64,000 nucleotides of DNA from the NCBI RefSeq assembly GCF_024139115.2, contig NC_085139.1, positions 3,729,470 to 3,793,469 on the forward strand, given 5' to 3'. Positions 34,861 through 45,260 of this stretch are shown here, one piece after another. Below the pieces are notes generated by a model. The model worked only from the letters and a program-made list of their open reading frames with translations, was not told the DNA's origin and did not search any database. This DNA is from Armigeres subalbatus. Its lineage: Eukaryota > Arthropoda > Insecta > Diptera > Culicidae. Numbering within the stretch: position 1 is the first letter of the stretch; every line of letters starts with the position of its first letter. Both the position numbers and the translations under genes were made by a program.

Positions 34861-35056
34861 GTTTAAAAACTCGACGTGTAGAATCATAGCGACCTAGACC
34901 TTTGTCATTATATTTGACAATTAAACTGAATAAATCAATGCTGAATAAATCATTATGAATTTGATCGACTTCTAAATCGGAAGCGTTTCTGAATTTGGCG
35001 ACGAGAGAAAAACCGAAATAAGAAAAAAAATTGAGCTTTTTAGTGGAATGTCTTCA

Positions 35057-35287
35057 CTTGTCATAAGACGAGTTTGTACCATCCCATTTAATTCCACCAC
35101 TTGATTGTACCTTGACAGATACGTATTTCGACCTCAACAGTAAGGTCGTCTTCAGTGTCTCGTACTAAGTCGAGTCAAGTACGAGACACTAAAGACGACC
35201 TTACTGTTGAGGTCGAAATACGTATCTGTCAAGGTACAATCAAGTGGTGGATTTAAATGGGATTGTACAAACTCGTCTTATGACAAG
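35057..35287. mobile_element. Foldback MITE (arms about 110 bp)
   Basis: The two arms are near-perfect reverse complements, from CTTGTCATAAGACGAG on the left to CTCGTCTTATGACAAG on the right. They meet near 35165-35175 with a very short loop. Inner sequence includes TTGACAGATACGTATTTCGA and the block CAGTAAGGTCGTCTTCAGTG. The left flank GAGCTTTTTAGTGGAATG also flanks the 98-bp palindrome at 9957 and, inverted, the remnant at 41.9 kb, so it belongs to the element and the right end of this copy is truncated. No coding capacity. Confidence 0.85.
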
Positions 35288-35289
35288 CT

Positions 35290-36700
35290 AAATAAGAAAT
35301 TAAAAGATCCGAAATGGCTTGGTCGATGGTAAGGAAATTTGGTGATTAACCGACCTCAAGGTGATTTCTGGAAAGGACGTAGATATTCGGTTCTTCAGGG
35401 TTGACTTCTTATTGTTTAGTGTTTGATAGGTTAAATTCTCTGAGACGATGACTGTATTAGAAGGTCAATCCTAATGAGATTTCGGAATTTTGACAAACCT
35501 TACGATTTTGTAGAATCATTCCGAACCCTTGTACCGTATAGCGGAAAATTATGGTCTGAGTTGCGGTTTCGAAAGCTGAGAAACCAGGACAGGATGGCTT
35601 TCGGGAACTGAGATGATGGAGGGCTATGATTTGAGCTCGATGGTCAAAATCCGGAAACTTAGATGATTTCGGTATCAGAGGAAAGTAGAAGACTATGATC
35701 TACCTTCATTATAGTTTCGAAGCCGGTACTGCGGCATGTATTTCTACTATTATAAACTATTATAAAGAAATCGGCACCAACATATCAAAAGGGCAAAACG
35801 GCTTTGTAAACAAAAGCTTCTCACGTTGCTGGTGTGCTAATTTGTGCCTACTTACGCAATCCAGCGCAATTTAATGAAATAAGAGAGTTCGCTGCTTCCA
35901 ACAACGTCGCGAAGAAGTTTCCGAAGAAACCACATGTTATAAGATCCGATCTGCCCTGCAAGATATCAGAAATATAAGAGCTGTAAACATATTGGACATT
36001 TAGCCTAGTTTTGTTTTCTGAGAAAGCAAATATTTGGAGCGTTCGTATCTGTAAAACAACAATGCCGTGCCTTTTAGTAGCCATCGTAACGATAGCTCCA
36101 AACTTCAAACAAAATTTCTTCAAATCTTCGCCAGATACTCAAAATGGCTGACGCTCACACCAATTTACCGCAATAAGCCTAACGTATCCGAGCGTGTTTC
36201 CGCATCAACATTCGCTAACAGAATGAAGCATATTCAGCAGATTATGAATTGAATTTATTTTTCTGTAAGATGTTTATGCAGGGTAAAATACGGCACTGGC
36301 ATGGTGCGATTATTGTTAGCCACCCGAACAAAATATGCGAAATGCAGGAAACATGCACCACATGCGAACATTATTTATATTAAAAATAATTGTCATTCTA
36401 ATTTCACTATAAAAAGTCATGTAGACTTCCATCGACCTCACTTGAATTAAATAAATCTTACTCAAATAATAAGCCCATCTGACTAGGAAATGTAGTGAAT
36501 TTCACAAGAAAGCGAAGAACACAACATCTATAGACTCGTCAAGTGAATCCTACTTGAAACTAATGTGAGAAAAAAAAATGAGATGTATGCTCATCATCAA
36601 TCGTCAATGGAACATTTTGCAAATGCATTATTAGAACGGTGTGCAAAATATTTGAGGATGTTTTTTTTAATTTTCAACTCCATATTTTTACCTCGTCCGC
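35290..36700. other. Spacer, no supported gene
   Basis: Non-coding by eye. Short frames at 35848-36123 (minus) and 36067-36252 (plus) overlap each other and have no motif. Confidence 0.45.
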
Positions 36701-36712
36701 TTCTGGTTGTTG

Positions 36713-39700
36713 TTTTTTTTATTTATTTATTTTAACAATTAGAATCATAAAGAAAAATCCATGCATATCTTATCTGCATTCGTTGATGTTGTTTCTGGAC
36801 TGGTTTTTTCGACTTCTTATTTGCTTCTTCTGTTGTACTGCTCTCGTTGAATTTTCCTTTCTCATGTCTATTCTTTTCATTCACTTTCACTCTAATGTTA
36901 CATATTCACTTCAGTTAGCTTCTTTTTTTCTCTTTTGCTTTTGGATTCTTAATCACTGTTCTTTTTCTTCCACCTTATCATCTTCTAAATCACTTTTGAT
37001 ATCTGCGTCGTTGCCTCGTTTCTTCTTCTCACATAACCACCTTTATTTCGCCTCCTTCTTAAAGCTTCGTAAATAACTTGGTTTCTTGTAAAAAATTCAG
37101 CAAACGTTTTTCCTTGTCAGGATCATTTCCTAAGGCCAGGTATAGGCCTAGTCATAGTCGATTTCAAATTTTATTCTTGCTTCTTCAAATTTTCAGCAGT
37201 GCAGGATCAGATGACGAACGTCTACGATTGTTCCACAGCATTCACATGTTGGTGGGGTTGCTTTATCCAACAGAAACTCATGTGTTAGTCTCGTGTGTCC
37301 TATCCGTAGCCGCGTTAGAATTCGTTGGTCGATGGAACGCTCTTGATCAATCCACTTTTCGGTTCCATATTTTACTTCTCTCAGTTTAACATTTGTTGTT
37401 CGATGCCATCTGTTACTCCATTGGCGATGTATTTCTTGCTTGATTGAATTTTTTGCATCTTTCCCTGGGATTGCGACATTTATTGGTGGACGATTCCAAG
37501 CATCACCGGCGAGGTGATCTGCTACTTCATTTCCATGAATGCCGGCGTGTCCAGGGATCCAGTAAAGTTTAATAGGGCGGTTTCGTATCAGGTTTTTAAT
37601 TTCTTGAATCCATGGGTGTTGTAATTTACCAGATTCTATAGCCGACAAGCAGCTGGCAGAATCAGATAAGATAATCATAGGGTTCGATATCCGAGTGCTG
37701 TCTGCCGATTTAATCGCAAATGCCTCCGCAGAAAAAAACACTGCACTGTTGGGGGAGACCTATCGATTTCCGAACGCTCTTGTAGTACACACCTGCTCCG
37801 ACAGTGTCGTTACCTATGGATCCGTCGGTGTATACCACCGTTGTATGCTGGAACCGGTCTTCTAGAAACTTCTGCACTGTTGGACGTACTATCGCCGGTG
37901 GATCTCCTGCTTTCAGTTGTTGTTTTATGTTTCATACAATTTGTGGCTTAGTTTCATACCATACACGATTTCCGAGACGTTTTTTCGCAGCAATGGTTAG
38001 AATTGGTGTACCTGTCAATGCCAGTAAACGGTTATTCGCTCTATTGACAACAGGGAGAACAACATATCTATCTTTTTCCATCATACGGATTGCAGTGCGT
38101 GTCAAACATTGCAGAACCAGAGGTACACCATTCTCCAGCGGCATTTCACGTGATAGATGTCCTTCCACGTTTACGGAATGTTCTATTAGCGAGAAAACTA
38201 TTTAAGATGTTGTACATCCTTCAGCTTATCTGCCATTTTCGGAGGGTGCGTAGAATGCCGAATTTCCATGTTGTGTCATGCGCTTTGGAGAGGTCTAATG
38301 AAGCAATTAAACTGTGTTCGTCTGTGTTCGGCAACGAGTTGTCTAGCTCTGCCAGATATGTATCAATGCCGTGACCAACTCTAAAGGCGTGTTGTCTTTT
38401 GTCAAGCCGCCCATTTATTTCAATCTCCTTTGTCAGCTTCCTATTCACGATGCGCTCGAAAACCTGTGCTATGCAGTTGGTTAGAGTTGTGGGACGAAAA
38501 GCAGCAGGACCAGCCTCGGAGGAGTTTGGTTTTGGAATTGGTATAATGATACCTGTTCACCAAGTGGAAGGAAAATCACCACTACGCCATACTCGGTTTA
38601 GAAGTCCCAGTAGAGCTGTCTTTACGGATAGGGATAGTCGTTGCAGCATTGGATACCCTACAGAATCTGGACCTGTGGAGGTACTGCCCCCTTTATCGAG
38701 TGCCCACAGCAGCTCATGAAGTGTGAAATCCGAATTATAAATTTCATCAGTTTCTGGTAAGTGATCTACGCGATTCCGTTCTGCTTTTTCTTTGGCCATT
38801 TTAAACAATGGGTAACAGCTTGAGGTCGCCGATCTTTCGTAGTAGTGCCTAGCAAGCTCTTCTGCTACTTCTTCTGCCTTTTCCGTGTAACCGTCGTTTC
38901 GTTTGATAACAGTCGTAGTGTATTTTCTTTTAACTCTTAGTGTGTTGACGGTCTGCCACATCTCTGCTGTGGTGCTGCTTGAAGATATTTTTTCCACAAA
39001 TTCCTCCCAAGATTGACTCTTTGCGTCCTTCACTGTTTTCTTTGCTACTGAGCTTGCTTCCCGGATTTTTTCCAGTGCATCAGATGTTAGTGCCTTCCGA
39101 CGTTGCTTGATTGCCTTTCTAACTTCAGGAGACTACCATGGTACTGATTTTCTTCCAATTTTACTGGATGTTCGAGGTATGCTAGTGGTAGCAGCTGGAT
39201 ACGTTCTATAAACTCATTTACTTCGATTACATCACCTGGTTTAATGCTGTCCGCAATCAATCGCTCGTATTTCACCCAATCTGCTTGATCGTAAATCCAT
39301 CGTCTTTTTTTCTTTTCTACTGACGACCAACTAGGTGCCGATACGATGATCGGGAAATGATCGCTATTAAAAGCGTCCAGAAGGGTTTGCCAGACAAATC
39401 TTTGAGCTAGCATCTCGGAACATATTGTAAGATCCAATGCTGACGTAGATCCGGATGCAGGATCAATGCGTGTGTGCGATCTATCGTTCAGGATGATCAA
39501 GTGTTTTGTTAGCGTTTTCTCGGCAATGTAGCGGCAAAGTGTACTTGAAGTTGTGGAACCCCACGCGGGGTGATGCGCATTGAAGTCGCCCAGGAAGAGC
39601 AATGGCGCTGGTAGCCGTTCAATCAAGTAGATCGTCTAGTCACTGTTGCGTATTTGGAGGGATGTATATTGATACTACCGTTAATGGGGTAGGGAGATGA

Positions 39701-39960
39701 ATCCGGACTGCTATAGCTTGGATATCAAGGTTGATATCGATGCGTTCAAAAGGCACGTTTTGTCGGATGGCAAGGCCTACTCCTTGTTGCCAATATCGAC
39801 GACTTCCAGTTTCGAGAAGAAGAGTGTAGTTGTTGTCCACAGAATTGGTTGGAACTACTCGGTTGTCTGCTTTAGTTTCCTGCAAAGCTATGATACATGG
39901 TTCATGCTGGTTAATCAGTATTTTGAGCTCACTGATATTGGAACGTGGATGGTGGATGGG
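36713..39960 (-). mobile_element. 5'-truncated I-clade non-LTR retrotransposon
   Basis: The minus-strand element ends at 36713-36733 with a TAAA-repeat/A tail, as is usual for I-type elements. A non-coding 3' region of about 460 bp precedes it in the element sense, then the RNase H end of ORF2. The 5' side stops within the endonuclease domain near 39950, and no ORF1 or 5' UTR is present. No target-site duplication was found, so the 5' end is approximate. Confidence 0.75.
37190..39960 (-). pseudogene. I-clade ORF2 remnant, RT core deleted
   Basis: Minus strand, in element order: endonuclease from INQHEPCIIALQETK (about 39895-39940) through YIPPNTQQ, the catalytic LFLGDFNAHHPAWG (about 39560-39600) and FNSDHFPII. 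RT follows: GPDSVGYPMLQRL, a stop at the TGA near 38560, then IPIPKPNSSEAGPAAFRPTT, RQHAFRVGHGIDTYL, and the first catalytic Asp in LIASLDLSKAHDTTW (about 38260-38310). The next block, ENGVP (near 38115), is not followed by QGS, and I cannot find the xADD motif. The reading then goes to sequence close to the RNase H domain. RNase H is well kept: VVYTDGSIGNDTVGAGV (about 37800-37850), FFSAEAFAIK, ILSDSASCLSAIESGK, and WIPGHAGIHGNEVADHLAG (about 37505-37560). A C-terminal CECCGTIVDVRHLILHC ends the protein. It cannot be active because the RT catalytic pair is missing. Confidence 0.82.
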
Positions 39961-40112
39961 ACATCACTGACAGAGAAATTATAGAGAAGTTTTTATTGAA
40001 ATTCCACCTAAAATGTATGTACATGGCCAAACAAAAATTCGCTTTATAAGTTAATTTGATTTTCTAGTGAATTGAGAATAATGTGTTCATTTAACTTTTA
40101 CATCCGAAACTA

Positions 40113-40303
40113 GGGGGAATGACGGCTTTGGCAGGTTTTGTTCTATTATTGTCAAGGGTTTTTTTAATGATTTATTATGCTCAAATTTGGCCTAAACATT
40201 CTTTGCATATCAAAGAGTATTATTGCCAAATTTCGTAAAATTTGGTCGACAATAACCCCCCTGACAATAATAGAACAATATCTGCCAAAGCCGTCTTTTC
40301 CCC
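40113..40303. mobile_element. TA-flanked MITE with 45-bp inverted repeats
   Basis: The left arm starts GGGGGAATGACGGCTTTGGC. The right arm, read in complement, starts GGGGAAAAGACGGCTTTGGC. The match continues through TTGTTCTATTATTGTCA for about 45 bp with few differences. TA dinucleotides flank the element at 40111-40112 and 40304-40305. The 191-bp element has no ORF. It is Tc1/mariner-like by its flank only; the superfamily is inferred. Confidence 0.82.
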
Positions 40304-40305
40304 TA

Positions 40306-41900
40306 CATGGAAAATATCTGCAAATGTTTTCAAGTAAGTAAAAAATATTTTGAGTGTAGATTCAGACACATAATTTAAAGTTTAGGCTTCCATTTGAATG
40401 AATTTTTTATGTAAAACTAGAAATGTTTACGGAAATATTAACAGAATGAAATGTGCACCTGCAAAATCCTTGCGATTGTAATTGTAATATAATTAAATAT
40501 ATTTCAATCATAATTTTTTATATCAAAGTGAGTCAACTTCAACCTTAATTATAAGATGGATGCGTTACAAAAACAAAGTGAACTTTTGGGATACTTCCAC
40601 AGAAGGTTGAAGATTGACAAGAGAAATTTTATTCACCTTGACCAGAAGAAAGCCAGTTTCCTTAATTAGTTCTAAAACTGTTTCGGTGTTGAGAGAATAT
40701 TATGTTTGATTAAATTTTGAAGGAATTTTAACAACATTACGTACGATACCAATACGAAATGTGATATTTATATTGGATCATTGAAAAAGCTTCAATGGTA
40801 AGGTGCTTATTTAGGATAAATTTACAATATGGATTAAAATTATTTATGGAAGAGTGAGCAAACACCAAGTCTGAAAATGCAGCACGTGTCAGTTTCTCTG
40901 TTAGTGAAATTTTGTTAAAGCAGTTGAAAGCATTCCATTTTAAAGAACGGAGAACTTGGTACGGAATGCATATCGGTTGTTCTTGATATCGTCTGCCCTA
41001 AGGAAAAGCATTCTTCAGTAGCATTAGTTTGTCGCGGAATACGGTGAAGATCAAAAGTTCTCGCAGTTGATTTGAAAACTACATTATGTGAAAAAGGCTC
41101 CTGCCTCAGATTATATATTCTCGAAAGTGATAAAAATACTGATGTGAAATCATGGCACAGGTATAGCTATCTTCTCAAGGGGAATTGTAGATCGTCTCCA
41201 AATCACTGAGGAATTTGCAGCTTTGATTACAATGTGTGCAACGACTACCGGAAAATATTTTAGAAATGTTGTTATGACATGTCTTAAGAAACTCTCCTTT
41301 AAAAACTGGCCTTCATCTGATGTCGCTGGCACCAGCAATCATGGGAAAGAACACTGTCATTATGATATTTCTAGAAAGGAGAAGCATCACCAGCTTTATT
41401 ATGGCATTCCCCTGCACATTGCATTATTCACCAAGAAAATATATATACGAAAACGTTTAATATTCTTAAAGTTTAGACGATCGACAATCAACTTTAACAA
41501 CGCGTTGGAGCACCAATTCCAAATAATGTTGACAGACATGGAAACAGAATACGTAGGTTTGCTGTATTAGCTGGAAATTCGATACCTTAGCCGTGGTACA
41601 ATGCTTGAAAGATTTTCTTCTCTTCGAAAGGAAATCGCACTCTCTTTACCAGATAAAGAAAAATCAATGGTCGAGCTTGAATGATCTTGAATAGGTGAAT
41701 GAATAGCTTCTCTAGTTCGGTGACATGAACATCTTGATTACTTGAATATAAAGCTGCAAGGCAAGGATCTACTCGTTGAACTTTTATTTTCCAACATTCA
41801 AACTTTTGTCTTGTCTTGTCTTAGCACACACTTCTTATAACCCTGTATCCATCTCAGCAAAATGTCTGTATTTGTCTGTATGGAGTTAATTGACTTAAAA
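40306..41900. other. AT-rich spacer, no supported gene
   Basis: A 115-codon plus-strand frame (41223-41570) shows no recognisable domain and has a non-ATG-friendly, AT-rich context. I do not call it. No further elements are visible. Confidence 0.4.
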
Positions 41901-41904
41901 GACT

Positions 41905-42012
41905 TAATTGAGTCAAGTACGAGATACGGGAGACAAGTAAGGTTGCTGTTGAGGCCGAACAATACTATCTCGTCTTATAAGAAGTGAAGGTATTCCACTA
42001 CAAAGCTCTGAA
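41905..42012. mobile_element. Foldback MITE remnant (third copy)
   Basis: This matches half of the 35.06-35.29 kb element: GAGTCAAGTACGAGA, then a GTTGAGG block, CGTCTTATAAGAAGTGAAGG and the outer flank ATTCCACTACAAAGCTC. It carries substitutions and an internal deletion. Only one arm is left, which shows that the outer end of the family lies at the GAGCTTT word. Confidence 0.7.
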
Positions 42013-42084
42013 TAATGTACTTATCAATATGTATGTTGTTACAATGGCAATACATTGATAATATTTACGCAATATTCTAACTGA

Positions 42085-43045
42085 AAATCCGTTGGGAAGT
42101 TCAAAAGAGTTCGGTTCGGAGGAGAAGCACAGAAGGAATAAATCCGTTTGGAAACCAGAAGAACGGAACTGTCATCTTTTGGGTTTACAAACGGAGAACC
42201 ATTTGTCTTTCGAACTTTTTTGGGCTTCCGAACGGAACTCTTTTAGAGTTTTCGAACCAATACCTTTTGCGCTTTCGTACAAAACCCTTTTGGCTTGAAA
42301 GCCGTATGAAAGTAAGGTCCTAGCTCATTTTGTTCAGAACCCCATCAAGTTTCGTTCGGAAACTCAAAAGAATTCTGTTATGGAAGCCCAATAGAATTTC
42401 GTTTAGAAAAATAATAGAATTCCTTTCAGAATCCCAAATAACCGAACTGAACTGAGATTTTTGATTTCTAAATGGAAATCTTCTGGGTTTTCGAAGCGAT
42501 TTCTTCTGCGCTTCAGAACAAAATCCTTATAGAGGTCTTCGGTAGGGAGTCCCATAAGTCTTCGATTCGGAATCCCTTGTCCAGAAGCAGAAAAAGATTC
42601 CGTTCAGAAACCCAGAATGCTCCAATCAAGTCCAAAATTATTTCTTTCGCAAGTCCAAAAGGATTCCGTTCGGTAGACCAAAAGTATTCCATTCGAAATT
42701 CTAGAATGATTTTGTTCAGAATCCCATCAGAATTCCATTTGGAAGTCCAATTGGATTTCTTTGGGAAACCCAGAGTTATTCCTTTCGAAAGCCCAAAAGA
42801 ATTTCGTTCACAAGCTCGAAGGGATTCCGTCAGTAAATCCAGAAGGATTACGGTCGGAAGTTCACATAATCCGTACGAATGGATATCTTTTGGGATCATT
42901 TTAGGCTTCAGAATGGAGCTTTGGAATCTTTTTTGGTTTCCGAAAGGAATAAAAGATGCTTTCCGTTTGGAATTCTAAAATGATTCTGTTTGAAACCCAA
43001 AAGGAATTCCGTTCCTAAAAAGCCTGAAAGGCTCCATTCGTAACA
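42085..43045. repeat. Degenerate minisatellite B, copy 2
   Basis: Same family as 18170-18910: words such as GATTCCGTTCGGTAGACCAA and GTCCAGAAGCAGAAAAAGAT (about 42573-42592) occur in matching order, and the right ends of the two copies also correspond (TTTGGAATTCTAAAATGATT near 42967). Orientation switches occur here too (reverse near 42170-42290 and 42880-42950, forward near 42340-42440 and 42550-42850). Chance frames on both strands are by-products. Confidence 0.75.
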
Positions 43046-43904
43046 GAATAGGACAATGATCACCAGTCGCGTGTTTTGATAAGTAATCGGCTTTCGATTA
43101 TGTTTTTGGTTAAATAAGTATCAGTTATCAATGTCTAGACATAATCATAACCATCTGTTGACATAATTTGTGTTTTACTTCCAAATGTTCAATTACTTTT
43201 CCATATTTGTTGCATATTAAATGGAACGCAAATGCGGGCAAAGACTTATCGCTGTTATCTTTTGTTGCTTGTTTTTTTGCATTTTCAGCGACAATTACAT
43301 TCCTTGGTCAAATGTAATCTTGCTCTGCGAGCAGGGTTATTCGATAATTATTAAAATGTCACTTTTAAGTTTAATTTCAGTTTAATTCTCCAAATGAGGC
43401 AGATAAATAATCTAAACAGGATTAAATCGTTTGTCAGATATGATCAGTGCTATAGGCAGGTGCCTTGCTCTAATAGATGGTAGTATCATCATCATCAAGT
43501 AGCGTACAAGTTAAGGGTTGAAACATTGCTTTTTAACAAATCAGCAACCATTTCAGACCTTTGCATAGCTTGAGGTAATCCCCATTGACGTAACTAGTCC
43601 CAATGCCTAGGGGGGCTATAGCCCCTTCAACTATTTTCTCTGTTTTGAACTTCTTTTCAAAAATTCTCGAACATTTTACCGCTTGATTAAGTTATCTTCA
43701 GCCCTCAGTACACTGTTCGTCATGATGACAAAAATTTATCGAGTCAGCCTTAAATTCATGTCGATTTCTAATCAGTCTGAAAGATGCCCGGAAAAACTTG
43801 ACAAATAGGGGAACTGTTCCATTTTCCATCTCACTGAACATATATTCATCTCATCGCGAAACAGAGAAATACAGCACCAATCTTGTTGCTTCTTTTTGCT
43901 ATTC
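43046..43904. other. Spacer, no supported gene
   Basis: Contains the small perfect palindrome GGGGCTATAGCCCC (near 43616-43629) but no element ends that I can define, and no coding region. Confidence 0.4.
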
Positions 43905-44640
43905 CGACGGGAATGATCTAGGGATTCCAAATAGAATCTTCTAGCTATCCTCCATCCTTCAGGAATACCGATGGGGATGTCCCAGGAATTCCGACGGGAA
44001 TGTTCCAGAAATTCCGTCGGAGATCTTCCAAGAATTCCAACGTGAATGTTCCATAGATGAAGAAGCAAACCGTCGAAGGATTTGGAAGTAATACTTTGAG
44101 GGATCCCGAAGCAATTCGTCGAGGGACTCCGAATTATTTCTCCAGGGATTTCGTAGAGAAGCATCTAGTTATTCCGAAGGGAATCCTCCAGGGATGTTGA
44201 AGCAAAACGTTGAGGGATTCCGAAGTAAATCTTCGAGAGATTCTGAAGCAATCGTCGAAGGATTTCGAAGTAAATCGTCGAATGATTCCGAAGCAATTCG
44301 TCTAGGAATTCAGAAGTAAATCGTTGAGGGATTCCGAACTAAATCTTCGAAAAATTCCGAAGCAAACCGTCGATGTATTCTGATGTGAATCGTCGAATGA
44401 TTCCGAAGCAATTCGTCGACGGATTTCGAAGCAAAACGTCAGAGGGATTCCGATCGTCAAGGGATTTTGAAGCAGATCATTCCGAGTTGAAGTTTTCTGA
44501 AGTATTCGATCGTTGAAGTATTCTGGAACAAATCGTCAAGGAATTCTGAAGCAAATATTTGAATGATTCCAAAACAAATCTTGAGAAAAACTGAGAGATT
44601 CTGAAGCAAATCCTCAATGGATTATGAAGGGTATCCCCCA
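43905..44640. repeat. Minisatellite D, 24-bp unit (GATTCCGAAGCAAATCGTCG type)
   Basis: Around 25 diverged units of GGGATTCCGAAGCAAATCGT. The first third (to about 44090) has a related but different unit with GGGAATGTTCCAGGAATTCC. Units are 20-27 bp apart. The unit resembles the 24-bp minisatellite C in length and in its ATTCC core but is a distinct family. Confidence 0.7.
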
Positions 44641-44652
44641 CAGATTCACAAA

Positions 44653-44769
44653 GGGGCAAGCCAGAGTAAACGCGACTCACGTTAAAGAATAACAATCATT
44701 ATCAACAGGCTGTCAAATTGCACTGTCGCGTCGCGTCGCATAGCACGTCGCTTTACTCTGGCTTGCCCC
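44653..44769. mobile_element. MITE with 3-bp duplication (Harbinger-like?)
   Basis: The inverted repeats GGGGCAAGCCAGAGTAAA and complement extend with one gap to GCGAC, about 24 bp. The element is 117 bp. AAA flanks both sides (44650-44652, 44770-44772), compatible with the 3-bp duplications of PIF/Harbinger elements, although AAA is weak evidence. It lies at the end of minisatellite D. Confidence 0.7.
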
Positions 44770-44784
44770 AAAGGTATCCTTTGT

Positions 44785-44915
44785 CCGTACACTAATTATG
44801 TAATAAATTTTTCTGTTTTTTTTTTGCAACCACCTCTGCGCTCTACTTTTTCTGTATGAAACGTAAGAAAATGACAAACCCTTCACCTTCAAACCCTCAC
44901 GTAATTAGTGTACGG
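44785..44915. mobile_element. Small MITE with CCGTACACTAATTA ends
   Basis: The left end is CCGTACACTAATTATG, and the right end complement is CCGTACACTAATTACG. The element is 131 bp. The interior is non-coding, with an oligo-T tract on one side and pyrimidine-rich sequence on the other. No target duplication is obvious. Only 15 bp separate it from the preceding MITE. Confidence 0.65.
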
Positions 44916-45199
44916 TCTCAAGAGTAGTAGAACTAGGTCTTGCCAATTATGAAATAGTATTATTTTATTCAGTCAATGTTCTTATTATGTGAAACTGTAC
45001 ATAATAACTATGTTAAGGCCTGACGGGTGCCCAACGTACTTATACCTAACGTCGTGCACCCATAAATATACCCAACAAAAAGTATAGATTCCGTTCTATT
45101 TGGCAACTTAACGGAATAGGCTGAACAAAAAAACAGTCGTTGAACGTATTCGAAAAAAGTTCCTAACATTAGTATGTTTGCAATTTCAATTCAACAGAG

Positions 45200-45260
45200 A
45201 CTCCAGAGACCAGCAAAGGTAGTCTCAAGGGGCACGTGTACCCCAGGTTGAGAACCGCTG
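45200..45260 (-). mobile_element. Second hAT (Buster-like) terminal fragment
   Basis: Reading inwards from 45260 on the minus strand it starts CAGCGGTTCTCAACCTGGGG, almost the same as the terminus at 1193. The shared stretch ends about 35 bp inside. No partner end was identified; probably a solo, decayed end. Confidence 0.55.

Noticed and set aside
36639..37076. 145-codon plus-strand hydrophobic frame resembling a membrane protein
   Set aside because: It is antisense to the 3' non-coding region of the minus-strand I-clade element. The purine-rich 3' UTR gives a Phe/Leu/Ser-rich antisense translation by composition.
41223..41570. 115-codon plus-strand frame
   Set aside because: No domain, no gene context and no supporting signals; the length is compatible with chance in this composition.
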